A stretch of DNA of 64,000 nucleotides from Mycobacterium sp. 852002-51057_SCH5723018. Lineage in GTDB: Bacteria; Actinomycetota; Actinomycetes; Mycobacteriales; Mycobacteriaceae. Position numbers and translations under genes: made by a program. Within the stretch, counting starts at the first letter, position 1, and each line of letters starts with the position of its first letter. Below the pieces are notes generated by a model. The model did no database searches. It was not told the origin of the DNA and worked only from the letters and a program-made list of their open reading frames with translations. The stretch lies in NCBI RefSeq assembly GCF_001667035.1, contig NZ_LZIR01000081.1:83068-147067 (forward strand). The letters run 5' to 3'. This document shows positions 33,701 through 41,962 of the stretch, piece by piece.

Positions 33701-35623
33701 GTGCTCCCGCTGACGCTCGCCGGCGGCGCGGCGGTGACGGGTTTGGCCCTGGCACACCGGGGTTCGCTGCGTCAGGCGGTCGCCGACGGCGTCGCGATCG
33801 CCGTGGCCGCCGTCCCGGAGGGCCTGCCGCTGGTGGCCACCCTCTCCCAGCTGGCCGCCGCCCAGCGTTTGTCGCGGCGCGGCGCGCTGGTGCGCACGCC
33901 TCGGGCCGTCGAAGCGCTGGGCCGGGTACAGACCGTCTGTTTCGACAAGACCGGCACGCTCACCGAAAACCACCTGCGCGTCGTCTGCTGCGTGCCGCAC
34001 GGCACCAGCGCCGAGGGTCCGTTTCCTGACGCGGGTGACCCGAGGGCCGCCGAGGTGTTGCGGGCCGCCGCGCGGAGCTGCGGCGAGCCGCAAAACGGGC
34101 AGGGCCACGCGCACGCCACCGACGAGGCCATCCTCACGGCCGCGGAATCCCTTGATGGGCAAGGCGATCCGGAATGGAACGTACTGGCCGAGGTGCCGTT
34201 CGAGTCCAGCCGCGGTTACTCCGCGTCGGTCGGCCTCGTCGGCGCCGACGCGGGACCGATGCTGATTGTGAAGGGCGCTCCCGAAGAGATCCTGCCGCGC
34301 TGCCGGTTCGCCGATGCCGACGCCGACGCCGACCTCGAGGAGGCCGAGTCCTTGGTGTTGCGCCTGGCCGGGCAGGGCCTGCGCGTGCTGGCGGTGGCGC
34401 AGCGCCGTTGGGAGCGCGGGACCACCGAGGACGACACCGACGCCGACGACGTCGACGCCGCCGCGTGCGACCTCGAGCTGATCGGCTACGTCGGATTGGC
34501 CGACACCGCACGGGAATCGGCGCGCCCGCTGATCGAGGCGCTGGTCGAATCCGGTCGCAGAGTCGTGCTGATCACCGGCGATCACCCGGTGACCGCCCGC
34601 GCGATCGCCCGCCAACTTGGCCTGCCGTCCGATGCGCGGGAGGTGAGCGGCGCTGAACTCGCCGCCCTCGACGAGGACGCTCGGGCCAAACTGGCCGCCG
34701 ACGTCCAGGTCTTCGCCCGCGTCAGCCCGGAGCAAAAGGTCCAGATCGTCGCGGCGCTGCAGCGCGGCGGGCAGGTGACGGCGATGGTCGGTGACGGGGC
34801 CAACGACGCCGCCGCGATCCGGATGGCCGACGTGGGCATCGGGGTGAGCGGGCGCGGTTCGTCGGCCGCGCGCGGGGCCGCCGATATCGTCTTGACCGAC
34901 AACGATCTTGGTGTGCTGCTCGACGCGCTGGTCGAGGGCCGCGGCATGTGGGGCGGGGTCCGCGACGCGGTGGGCATCCTGGTCGGCGGCAACGTGGGCG
35001 AGGTGCTCTTCACCATCATCGGGACCGCGCTGGGCACCGGCCGCGCGCCGGTGGGCACGCGGCAACTGCTGCTGGTGAACCTGCTCACCGACATGTTTCC
35101 CGCGCTTGCGGTCGCCGTCACCCCGCAGTACCCCCAGCCCGAAGAGGCCGAAGACGGGATCGACCGTGACGCCGACGAGCTGCAGCGCGCGTTCCAGCGT
35201 GCGGCGCTGGCCGAACCGGCGCCTTCCCTCGACGCCCCGCTCATGCGCCAGATCGTCACCCGCGGCGCCGTCACGGCCGCTGGAGCGACGGCGGCGTGGG
35301 CCATCGGCCGCTGGACTCCGGGCACCGAACGCCGCACGTCCACAATGGGACTCACCGCGCTGGTGACCACGCAGCTCGCGCAAACCCTGCTGACGCGCCG
35401 CCACAGCCCGCTGGTGTTGGGCACGGCGCTGGGCAGCGCGGGTGTCTTGGTCGCCATCGTCCAAACTCCCGGCGTAAGCCAGTTCTTCGGGTGTACCCCG
35501 CTCGGGCCGGTCGCCTGGTCGGGCGTGATCGGCGCGACGGCCGGCGCGACCGCCGTCTCGGTGCTGGCGCCCAACTGGCTGGCCAAGAGGGTCGAAGCCC
35601 TGGAGCCCAAGCAGGAGTTGTAG
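30794..35623 (+). CDS. ctpI: Giant P-type cation-transporting ATPase CtpI
   Basis: 1609 residues, close to the roughly 1630 of Rv0107c. A long N-terminal half (to about 800) has Ala-rich helices and a degenerate, repeated P-type-ATPase-like segment, a CtpI peculiarity. The second half holds the working ATPase: actuator TGES (about 895), PEGLP membrane motif (about 1008), phosphorylation site DKTGT with D1051, TGDHPVTARA (about 1262) and the hinge MVGDGANDAAAIRMADVGIGV (about 1330). C-terminal membrane helices follow. PEGLP in M4 is found in Ca2+/Mn2+-type pumps rather than CPx heavy-metal pumps, but the ion is not established. GTG 30794 follows GACGGA and gives the conserved MKIPGV start. Confidence 0.93.
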   Translation: MKIPGVASVVAGEAGGAAQVLRAGVSTAAGAAGTVQTLTSPVAELAGPVVHSMAQTTGRAIGIGVTSDSSNGVAPPVRWQSGRRVHLDLDPLLPFPAWHEHAPVVEEPVRRIPGVATAHVEGALGRLVVELDSAADGDRVLDEIRETVCNVAADLAMAGPTSATRTAPFADPGNPLAILVPVTAAAMDVAAIGAAVTGWLGRLPVAPRSARAAAALLNHQPRVVAVLESRLGRVGTDIALSASTALANGLTQAVGTPLLDLAQRSLQISEASAHRQRWREREPELASPKRPQAPVVPVISSAGPKSQAPRHNWAAAAAGEVSHVMVGGAIDAAIDTAKGSMAGPVEEYADQAANASLIAAAGALLAGGGTEDAAGALLAGVPRAAHVGRQTFAAVLGRGLANAGQLILDPGALRRLDRVKVVVIDGAALRGDHRAVLVARGDLPGWDEDRVYEVADALLHGEEAPEPDPDELPATGARLHWLRAQGPSTTPAQGLEHADLVVDGERVGSVDVGWEVDPFAIPLLQTAHRTGARVVLRHVAGTEDLTASVAVSHPAGTPLLRLVRDLRTDRGPVLLITALHRDFASTDTLAALAIADVGIALDDPQAATPWTADIITGTDLAAAVRILSALPVAREATESSVRLAKGGSTLAGLLLVTGEPGSVNPLALQRWLNPVNAAAAAALMSGAFSATRALRQPDPTPQPLTAWHALDPEIVYSRLASRTRPLAVEPGTAPWRQLLGDLSYNPVIAPLRGPATRVGRLLSATRAELADPLTPILAVGAAASAIVGSNVDALLVAGVMTANALAGGVQRLRAEAAVAELFAEQDQHARRVVLPTVATAHRRLEAARSIERTVTVSAKSLRPGDIIDLAAPEVVPADARLLVADDLEVDESFLTGESLPVDKQVEPVAVADTDRASMLFEGSTIVAGRARAIVVATGAGTAAQRAITAISDVESAAGVQARLRELTSKVLPLTLAGGAAVTGLALAHRGSLRQAVADGVAIAVAAVPEGLPLVATLSQLAAAQRLSRRGALVRTPRAVEALGRVQTVCFDKTGTLTENHLRVVCCVPHGTSAEGPFPDAGDPRAAEVLRAAARSCGEPQNGQGHAHATDEAILTAAESLDGQGDPEWNVLAEVPFESSRGYSASVGLVGADAGPMLIVKGAPEEILPRCRFADADADADLEEAESLVLRLAGQGLRVLAVAQRRWERGTTEDDTDADDVDAAACDLELIGYVGLADTARESARPLIEALVESGRRVVLITGDHPVTARAIARQLGLPSDAREVSGAELAALDEDARAKLAADVQVFARVSPEQKVQIVAALQRGGQVTAMVGDGANDAAAIRMADVGIGVSGRGSSAARGAADIVLTDNDLGVLLDALVEGRGMWGGVRDAVGILVGGNVGEVLFTIIGTALGTGRAPVGTRQLLLVNLLTDMFPALAVAVTPQYPQPEEAEDGIDRDADELQRAFQRAALAEPAPSLDAPLMRQIVTRGAVTAAGATAAWAIGRWTPGTERRTSTMGLTALVTTQLAQTLLTRRHSPLVLGTALGSAGVLVAIVQTPGVSQFFGCTPLGPVAWSGVIGATAGATAVSVLAPNWLAKRVEALEPKQEL

Positions 35624-35634
35624 GGGCTTTCGCG

Positions 35635-37218
35635 TCAGCCCGACAGCTCCTTGCGCACGACCTTGCCGGCCGGATTGCGCGGGATGCTGTCGACGATGTG
35701 GATGTCCCTGGGCTGTTCGAAGCGAGAGACCCTGCCCTGCAAGTACTCCCGCAATACCGTCGGGTCGATGGCGCCTTCCGGCTTCGCCACGACGAAGGCG
35801 GCCAGTCGCTGACCGAACTGCTCGTCGGGCACGCCGATCACCGCGTTGTCGGCGACATCGGGGTGTTCGGCGAGCGCGTTTTCGACCGCGCGCGGATACA
35901 CGTTCTCCCCGCCGGAGATGATCATGTCGTCTTCGCGACCGACGATGAACAGCCGGCCCGCGTTGTCGAGATAGCCCATGTCCCCGGTGCTGGTCATGTT
36001 CTCGACGACGGCCTTGGCTTCATCAGCATCCGAGCCGCCGGTGTAGCCCTCGCTGGCCAGCTCGCCGCCTACGAAGATGCGCCCGGTCACGCGCGGACCG
36101 ACGGGCCTGTCGTTCTTGTCGAAGATGCGCACGGGGCAACCCGCAACCGGCTTCCCGACGGTCTCGGGGGCGTCCCGCAGGTCGGCCGGCGTGGCGAGGG
36201 CGCCGATGCCGACCTCGGTGGAGCCGTAACCGTTGTAGAGGATGTCGCCGTAGGCGTCCATGAACCGCTGCCCGAGGGTGGGGTCGAGCCGGTCGCCGCT
36301 CGACAGCACCACGCGCAGGTAGGGCAACGGGTTTCGCGCCCGCACCCGGTGGGGCAGTTCGAGGATGCGCGCGAGCACCACCGGGACCGCCGTGAACGCG
36401 TCGGCGCGATGCAGCGACGCCTGGGCGAGCGCGGCTTCGGCGTCGAAGTGGCGATGGGTCAGTACGGTGCCGCCGAGGGCCACCGTCAGCATCAGCATCC
36501 CGAGCCCCAGCCCGTGAAACATCGGCATTGCCACCGAGGTCCGCGACCCGGTGTGCAACCCGGTGCGATCGAGGATCGTCACCCACACGCCCACCGCCGA
36601 CCGCAGCTGCGGGGCGCGCGGCACCCCTTTGGGCTTTCCGGTGGTGCCCGACGTGAGCAAGATGATCCGGCCGGGCGCCGAGACGCCGGGCCGCGGGTCC
36701 CCGTCGCGTGCATCGACGGTCTGCGGGTCGACGACCGTGACCGATGCGCCGGCTTCAGAGGCGGCGCGCGCCCGTTCGGCGAATTCCTCGTCGGCGACGA
36801 TCGTCGTGATCCGGTGTGCGCTGACGGCGGCGGCCAGCGCATCGACGCGGAAATCGGTGTTGACGAGCACCACGTCGGCGCCCACCAACGCCACGGCGAA
36901 GAACGCCTTGACGAAGCCGCGTCCGTTGCGGCACATGACCCCCACAGCTTGGCCGGGTCCGATTCCAGCGTCGGACAACTCGCGGGCAAGGGATTCGGTC
37001 TCGTGCCGGAGTTCGCCGTAGTTCAGGGCGCCGTCGTCATCGACGATCGCGCCCCTGTTCGGCCACCGAGCCGCCGTGACCGCCAGCAGCGTGTAGGGAT
37101 TGGTGCCGCCCCGGCGGGCCTCGCGCAGCAGCCGGAACCCCGCGACGGGAGAGGGCGGGCTCAGCAAGCCGGAACGCAGCAGCGCCCGGGCCGCGGTGGC
37201 AATTACGCCGTCGGTCAT
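35635..37218 (-). CDS. Fatty-acyl-CoA/AMP ligase (FadD12-like)
   Basis: 527 residues with full ANL motifs: ILLTSGTTGKPKGVPRAP, NGYGSTEVGIGALATP, MTSTGDMGYLDNAGRLFIVGREDDMIISGGENVYP, and the C-terminal lysine in NPAGKVVRKELSG. The N-terminus ALLRSGLLSPPSP...LLREARRGGTNPYTLLAVTAARWP is the pattern of mycobacterial FadD12-type ligases. ATG 37218 overlaps the stop of the upstream SDR (ATGA), so the pair is a two-gene operon. Likely role: activation of a fatty or lipid-derived acid. Its stop is 11 bp from the convergent ctpI stop. Confidence 0.9.
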   Translation of the reverse strand: MTDGVIATAARALLRSGLLSPPSPVAGFRLLREARRGGTNPYTLLAVTAARWPNRGAIVDDDGALNYGELRHETESLARELSDAGIGPGQAVGVMCRNGRGFVKAFFAVALVGADVVLVNTDFRVDALAAAVSAHRITTIVADEEFAERARAASEAGASVTVVDPQTVDARDGDPRPGVSAPGRIILLTSGTTGKPKGVPRAPQLRSAVGVWVTILDRTGLHTGSRTSVAMPMFHGLGLGMLMLTVALGGTVLTHRHFDAEAALAQASLHRADAFTAVPVVLARILELPHRVRARNPLPYLRVVLSSGDRLDPTLGQRFMDAYGDILYNGYGSTEVGIGALATPADLRDAPETVGKPVAGCPVRIFDKNDRPVGPRVTGRIFVGGELASEGYTGGSDADEAKAVVENMTSTGDMGYLDNAGRLFIVGREDDMIISGGENVYPRAVENALAEHPDVADNAVIGVPDEQFGQRLAAFVVAKPEGAIDPTVLREYLQGRVSRFEQPRDIHIVDSIPRNPAGKVVRKELSG

Positions 37219-38135
37219 CGTTGCGCCTCGGGGGCACCCGGATTGGCGAAGAAGCGGCGGTGCCACAGCCGGGCCGCGCGCTCGGCGGGGCCGGCCAGCA
37301 GCACCGAGGCTAGCTCGGCCGGCCACACCCAGGGCGGTTCGTTGGTGCGGGGCCGCGCGATGACCGCTTTGGCGATCGCGTCGGCGGCTTCGTCCGGGGA
37401 CAGGCCGGGCAACCGGCCCAGGATCGGCGTTGGCGCGATCATCCGGGTGCGAACCAGTGCGAAGTAGACCGACGTGACGTCCACGCCGTCGACGTGCAGT
37501 TCCGGTGCCACGCTGCGCAGCCAGCGATCGAACGCTCCCTTGGACGCTTGGTACGCGCCCCATTGCGGGCCTGGTGCGACACGCACGCCGACGCTCGAAA
37601 CGTTCACGATGTGCCCGCCGCCGCGCTCGCGCATCGCCGGTAAAAGGCCGAGCAGCAACCAGATCGGCCCCAAGTAGTTGATGGCGATGGTGCGGTGAAA
37701 GTCATGCGGGCGGTCATACTGGTCATGCAACGAGCGGCGCAGGGACTTGCCGGCGTTACTCACCACAATGTCCAGCGCGCCGTGGTTTGCGGTGATCCGC
37801 TTCGTCAGTCCCGCGACGGCGGCCTCGTCGGTGAGATCGGTCGGGTAGGCGACGGCCCGGCCCCCGCCGGCGTTGATCGCCGCCGCGACGTCGTCGAGCC
37901 TCTCCGCCGACCGGGCCACGATCAGCACCGTCGCTCCCGCGGCGGCCATTTTGCGGGCGGTCGCTTCGCCGATGCCATAGGACGCGCCCGTCACCAGCAC
38001 CGTCTTGCCGGATACGGCGCGGCGCAGCTTGTCGGGATCCGAGACCCGCGCCGGATTAGCCAACCGGTCGGTGGCCCCCGCGATGGCCTTCGGTACGGCC
38101 TGCTTGAAGGGCCGCGCTATCACGTTCACGTTCAC
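37215..38135 (-). CDS. SDR oxidoreductase with amphipathic N-terminus, coupled to FadD12-like ligase
   Basis: 306 residues from the chosen GTG. Motifs: KTVLVTGASYGIGEATARKMAAAG, VSNAGKSLRRSL, catalytic NVSSVGVRVAPGPQWGAYQASK. A 35-residue N-terminal extension and a C-terminal PAERAARLWHRRFF helix suggest membrane-surface association, as in lipid-metabolising SDRs. Several GTG codons (38147, 38135, 38129) compete for the start; 38135 has GGAG upstream at about 11 bases. The pairing with a FadD suggests modification of acyl chains. The substrate is unknown. Confidence 0.82.
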   Translation of the reverse strand: MNVNVIARPFKQAVPKAIAGATDRLANPARVSDPDKLRRAVSGKTVLVTGASYGIGEATARKMAAAGATVLIVARSAERLDDVAAAINAGGGRAVAYPTDLTDEAAVAGLTKRITANHGALDIVVSNAGKSLRRSLHDQYDRPHDFHRTIAINYLGPIWLLLGLLPAMRERGGGHIVNVSSVGVRVAPGPQWGAYQASKGAFDRWLRSVAPELHVDGVDVTSVYFALVRTRMIAPTPILGRLPGLSPDEAADAIAKAVIARPRTNEPPWVWPAELASVLLAGPAERAARLWHRRFFANPGAPEAQR

Positions 38136-38376
38136 TGCCGCGTTCACTCCGAACTGCGCGCCGAGGGTGCCGCTCTGGCTTGACCGTAATCCTCGACTCG
38201 GGCTCCAGCTAGCAGACCACACCGGCGTCCGGTCCCGCGCTTCGCCCCGTCATAGGGCCGTGTCCGGCGGCAAGCAGACGCACCGATTCTCCCAGCGCGC
38301 GTGGTCTTTACACACCTGCAATAATTGCCAGGGAACTCACTGTTTAGGCACTCGTACAGATGGGCACTTTTGCGGC

Positions 38377-39144
38377 ATGATTGCACGTCACATCCCTCGT
38401 TATCTTGGTTCCGCGGTAGTTGCGGCATCGGGCATCAGCGCCTCGGTGTTCGCGGCTGCCCTCCCCTCCGCCTCCGCACAGCCGTGTCCAGACGTGCAGG
38501 TGGTGTTCGCCCGGGGTACCGGGGAGCCTCCTGGCGTCGGCCCCACTGGGCAGGCATTCGTCGACTCCCTGCGCTCGCGCGTGGGCGGGAAGTCGGTCGA
38601 TGTGTATCCGGTGAACTATCCCGCTAGCAACGAGTGGGAGACCGGCCTCGACGGCATTCGAGACGCCGGCGCTCACGTCGTTTCCATGGCGCACGACTGC
38701 CCCAACACCAAGATGGTGCTGAGCGGCTACTCGCAAGGGGCGGCCGTGATGGGATTCGTCACCTCGGCCGCCGTACCGGACGGGGTCGATCCCGCGACCG
38801 TGCCGAAACCGATGGACCCCGAGGTGGCCAACCACGTGTCGTCGGTGGTGCTGTTCGGCATGCCCAACGTCCGCGCGATGAACTTCCTCAACCAGCCCCC
38901 GGTTGCGATCGGCCCGCTGTATCAGCCGAAGACCATCAAGGTGTGCGCTCCCGAGGACCCGGTCTGCTCTGACGGGATGAATTTCGCCGCGCACGACACC
39001 TACGCATCCGACGGGGCAATAATCGAGAAGGGCGCGGCCTTCGCGGCCAGCCGTATCGGCGACGGCCCCACCGCGCCGGCCGGCGTCGGTCCGGCCGCGC
39101 CGACCACCGTCGTCGCGTCTCCAAGCGGGGGCTTCGGCAGCTGA
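38377..39144 (+). CDS. Secreted cutinase-family serine esterase
   Basis: 255 residues. A signal peptide (about 1-35, ending SASA-QP) precedes a cutinase/CULP domain: CPDVQVVFARGTGEPPGVG, nucleophile motif LSGYSQGAAV, acid in CAPEDPVCSDG and His in FAAHDTY. Paired cysteines flank the domain as in the family. Mycobacterial cutinase-like proteins are exported esterases and lipases acting on lipid esters of the envelope or of the host. A Pro/Ala-rich C-terminal tail follows. ATG 38377 gives a standard signal peptide. It ends just before a strong bidirectional hairpin. Confidence 0.93.
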   Translation: MIARHIPRYLGSAVVAASGISASVFAAALPSASAQPCPDVQVVFARGTGEPPGVGPTGQAFVDSLRSRVGGKSVDVYPVNYPASNEWETGLDGIRDAGAHVVSMAHDCPNTKMVLSGYSQGAAVMGFVTSAAVPDGVDPATVPKPMDPEVANHVSSVVLFGMPNVRAMNFLNQPPVAIGPLYQPKTIKVCAPEDPVCSDGMNFAAHDTYASDGAIIEKGAAFAASRIGDGPTAPAGVGPAAPTTVVASPSGGFGS

Positions 39145-39152
39145 CCTGATTT

Positions 39153-39196
39153 GTTCGTCAGGGACTAGCGCCAGGGCGGGCTAGTCCCTGACGAAC
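39153..39196. terminator. Bidirectional intrinsic terminator with 16-bp perfect stem
   Basis: GTTCGTCAGGGACTAG at 39153-39168 is exactly complementary to CTAGTCCCTGACGAAC at 39181-39196, with a 12-base loop. It separates the convergent cutinase and aldehyde dehydrogenase-like genes. The right arm is also the last five codons and stop of the latter gene. There is no strong T-run, which is common for mycobacterial terminators. Confidence 0.7.
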
Positions 39197-40575
39197 CCCT
39201 TGTTGCGCATCAGGGCATCCGCCAGGAATCCGTCGTGCGGGATCTGCGGCGCCGCATAGAAAGTCGGGTGGCCGCGGTAAACGTTGGCGACCGTCGGTTC
39301 GGCTAGCAGCTCGTCGATCAGGTTCTCGTCACCGGTCATCGCGGTGACGACCAGCGAATGCCGCAGTGGCTCCACCCCGGCGCCGCGCGGCCACGACGAA
39401 ACCCACACGCACGGAAACGGCAACTCGATGTTGAGCTTGCCGACATCGGGTTCGGCCATCAGGTGCACGGCTGGGCGCAGCGCGGCGTGGCCGTCCCCTA
39501 ACGCGGCGACCACCCGATCGGCGCCCAGCAACGGCATCGTGCCCGCCGCCTTGACCGCCAGATAGTCGGCCAGCGCCCGCGCCTTCTCGATGGGCTGGGT
39601 GGGCAGGATCGCTCGCTCGTCCTCGGCGGGGAGCGCCTCGATCGTCGCCAATCGGTCGGCGAGCGCCGCGGCCAGCGGGGCTGGGTCGCCCTCGTAGAGC
39701 ACCGCGGTGGTGTTGACGCACGCCATTCCGCCCAGGTTGGCGATCGAGTCGACGATGAGGTCGAGGTAGTCGCGCCAATCGCGGTCGGCCGTGATCAGGA
39801 TCTTGGCTCGGCCGGGCCCGTTGACCATCACGGCGGGATCATCGATGTACTTGTCCACGACGTCCTGGCCGCCATACACCATGGCAAGGTCGGCCGACCG
39901 GATGATGTCGTCGGCGCCGCCGTGGTCGGTGGGCAGATAGACCGCGTCTTCGGGGCGAAACCCCGACTGGCGCAATGCATTAACCAGCCGGTGACCGGTC
40001 AGCGGCTCCCGGCGCGACGGGCGCACCGCCACCCGGTAGCCCAGCGCGAGCGCCTGCGGCCACAGGCCGTGCACGCCGGGGCCGTTCCCGGCCGCGTGCA
40101 CGGCGAACACCTCGCCGCGCCGCGCCCACACCGCGCCGCCGGTGCGGGTGTGCTGCTCGCGCCAGTCGAAGACGGCCCCGGCGGGGCGGGCCGGCCGCAC
40201 CGCATCGAACGCGGCGGCGACGGCGTCGGCCACGCTGCGTGCCCCGGCGCGGGTCACCGCGATCGGAAGGCCCGAAATCCGGCTGGCCAGGCGGACATAG
40301 CTCTCAAAGTCCAGCCCGCCGATCACGGCGGTCGAGAAGACCGCGGCGGCATCGGCCAGCGCCGCCTCGCGCTGCGCGACCGGCAGCGGCCGGGCCCTGC
40401 GCTGCGCGCCGATGGTTCGCGAAACATACAGCGGTGGAACGATGCTCAGCTCGGCAACCGCAACCCCCGCGGTGCTCCTGATGACCTCGCGGTTGCGGGT
40501 CCGGTACTCACCGCGCGTACCGAGAGCGTCCAGGCACACCAAATCGGTTGTGGCACCCGAGGCTTCGCGCCCCAT
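39181..40575 (-). CDS. Aldehyde dehydrogenase-superfamily acyl reductase (EhpG/LuxC-like)
   Basis: 464 residues. The fold is ALDH-like: VFAVHAAGNGPGVHGLWPQALALGYRVAVRPSRREPLTGHRL is the nucleotide-binding core and LGGMACVNTTAVLYEG holds the probable catalytic cysteine. The enzyme probably reduces an activated acyl group (acyl-AMP or acyl-CoA) to an aldehyde with NAD(P)H rather than oxidising aldehydes. The partner gene upstream is an adenylating enzyme with no C-terminal domain, the EhpF/EhpG pairing of phenazine tailoring. ATG 40575 is used; an in-frame TTG at 40581 overlaps the partner stop and has a better-spaced GAAGG. It ends inside a terminator stem. Confidence 0.78.
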   Translation of the reverse strand: MGREASGATTDLVCLDALGTRGEYRTRNREVIRSTAGVAVAELSIVPPLYVSRTIGAQRRARPLPVAQREAALADAAAVFSTAVIGGLDFESYVRLASRISGLPIAVTRAGARSVADAVAAAFDAVRPARPAGAVFDWREQHTRTGGAVWARRGEVFAVHAAGNGPGVHGLWPQALALGYRVAVRPSRREPLTGHRLVNALRQSGFRPEDAVYLPTDHGGADDIIRSADLAMVYGGQDVVDKYIDDPAVMVNGPGRAKILITADRDWRDYLDLIVDSIANLGGMACVNTTAVLYEGDPAPLAAALADRLATIEALPAEDERAILPTQPIEKARALADYLAVKAAGTMPLLGADRVVAALGDGHAALRPAVHLMAEPDVGKLNIELPFPCVWVSSWPRGAGVEPLRHSLVVTAMTGDENLIDELLAEPTVANVYRGHPTFYAAPQIPHDGFLADALMRNKGFVRD

Positions 40576-40577
40576 GC

Positions 40578-41666
40578 TCAATACACACCTTCGATGACGG
40601 CCTCGCCCTCGAAGGTGGTCACGGGCCGCACCTCGCTGAGGGAGTCGCTGAGCTGCCCCGCCGGCCCGGGCATCCTGATCGCCAGGTCGCGCTCCAGGTT
40701 GTTCGGTATGAACATTCCCTTGCTGATGTGGTTCATCACCACCTGGCCCGGCTGCCCGTATGACACTCGTTCTCCCGTCTCGGGATCGACCACCCAGAAC
40801 ACCACGTAGGGTGTCCGCGGGTCGAAGACGAACGAGTCGCCGTCGGTGATTCGGGTGATCGCTTGAGAAAGCACCATGGTGCTGCCGAAGGCCATGGTGA
40901 TCGTCGTGTCCGGAAAAATCTCGCGCAGCAGGTCAAGGGTGTCGGCATCCACATGTGCACCGCTGAGCAACAGGTAGCGGATCTTCTCGTTCACCAGGTC
41001 CACCACGCGGTCGTCGCGGGCGATCGCCTCGAGCAGCGGCGGAGTCGTGTGCAGGTTGGCGATGTCCTGCGTCTGCAGAACGAACACGGCCTGCTCGACA
41101 AGGTGATCGACGTAGGCGGCCACCTCGTGGGCCGCATTGCGCGCCGCGACCTTTTTCACCCAGCGCGGGTCGATGTCGATCGCGTGGAAGATCGCGCCCA
41201 GCCGCTCGGCAACCAAACGGGAGAAGTAGCCGACGCCGTGCGGGCCGCTCGGCATCAGGCACAGGAAGCCCCGGCCGGGGACGAAGCCGCCCGTGGTGAA
41301 GTCCTCCGTCTGCCACTGGACGACCTGGGCGATCCAATCCGGCATCTGCACAGTCCGTTTCGGAGCCCCGGTGGTGCCGCCGGATTCGAATATCTGGGGC
41401 ACCGGCGGGGCCGATCCGTAGCCACGCGGGATGAGATCCTCGACCGCCACACCGCGCAGTTCGTTGACGAGGTTGGGAAACAGGCGCAGATCCGCAAAGG
41501 TTTTGACGTCGGTCAACGGGTCGAAATCCAGCGTCCGGGCGGTCCGCAACCAGAACGGCGAGCCGGTGTCCTCGCCGAAGTGCCAAGCGATCGCCGCGCG
41601 CAGGTACGCCTCGGGATCTTCGACCGGTGCCGAACTGGGGAGGTCCAACAGCGAAAAATCGCCCAC
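40578..41666 (-). CDS. Truncated-type acyl adenylating enzyme (EhpF/LuxE-like)
   Basis: 362 residues. AMP-binding loop IFESGGTTGAPKRTVQ near 120; adenylate-site segments YLLLSGAHVDADTLDLLREIFP and AFGSTMVLSQAITR; the hinge and C-terminal lysine domain of normal ANL ligases are absent. This matches EhpF-type proteins, thought to make an acyl-adenylate for a partner reductase. GTG 41666 is chosen: it has AGGA eight bases upstream and opens the conserved VGDFSLLDLPSSAPVEDPEAYLRAA. There is no ATG nearby. It is followed at once by the ALDH-type partner. Substrate acid unknown; roles in fatty or aromatic aldehyde formation are both open. Confidence 0.75.
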   Translation of the reverse strand: MGDFSLLDLPSSAPVEDPEAYLRAAIAWHFGEDTGSPFWLRTARTLDFDPLTDVKTFADLRLFPNLVNELRGVAVEDLIPRGYGSAPPVPQIFESGGTTGAPKRTVQMPDWIAQVVQWQTEDFTTGGFVPGRGFLCLMPSGPHGVGYFSRLVAERLGAIFHAIDIDPRWVKKVAARNAAHEVAAYVDHLVEQAVFVLQTQDIANLHTTPPLLEAIARDDRVVDLVNEKIRYLLLSGAHVDADTLDLLREIFPDTTITMAFGSTMVLSQAITRITDGDSFVFDPRTPYVVFWVVDPETGERVSYGQPGQVVMNHISKGMFIPNNLERDLAIRMPGPAGQLSDSLSEVRPVTTFEGEAVIEGVY

Positions 41667-41845
41667 GCCGTCGATCCTGTCGCATCCCCGAAGGGCCGAC
41701 AACCGCGCGAGCTGTCCGCGGGCAGACGCGCCTTGAACGTTGCCCCATGCCCGGGCAAATTCTTTCTTGCCAGCAGGCTTCGGCGACGCTTCATTTCCCA
41801 AATATGCGAGCCTGGCGCAGAGTCGTAGGCGTGCGCGCCGGGCGC

Positions 41846-41962
41846 CCGCCGACCGCAAGCCGCCAGAACGAGGAGGCCGTCAAGGGATTCGAGCGAACGA
41901 CGCTGTCCGCCGTCCGGGAGAAGATCGCGCACGGCAACGCCGAACGGCTGCTGCGCGATTAG
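41846..41962 (+). pseudogene. C-terminal remnant of an amidohydrolase-family gene
   Basis: About 38 codons with strong mycobacterial codon bias encode a typical amidohydrolase_2 tail: EEAVKGFERTTLSAVREKIAHGNAERLLRD followed by TAG. The helix ending in NAERLL is the usual last helix before the stop in this metal-dependent hydrolase family. No barrel sequence precedes it; upstream the frame meets the opposite-strand adenylating gene. It is therefore a truncated leftover, and it overlaps the MpaB-type gene by four bases. Confidence 0.5.

Noticed and set aside
30458..35464. Antisense open frame of 1668 codons opposite ctpI
   Set aside because: High GC leaves few stops on the opposite strand. The translation is Arg/His/Gly-rich with no domains, while the sense strand encodes a full P-type ATPase.
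35296..37467. Long plus-strand frame opposite the FadD12-like gene
   Set aside because: Low-complexity Arg/His/Ala composition and no motifs; the minus strand has all ANL motifs.
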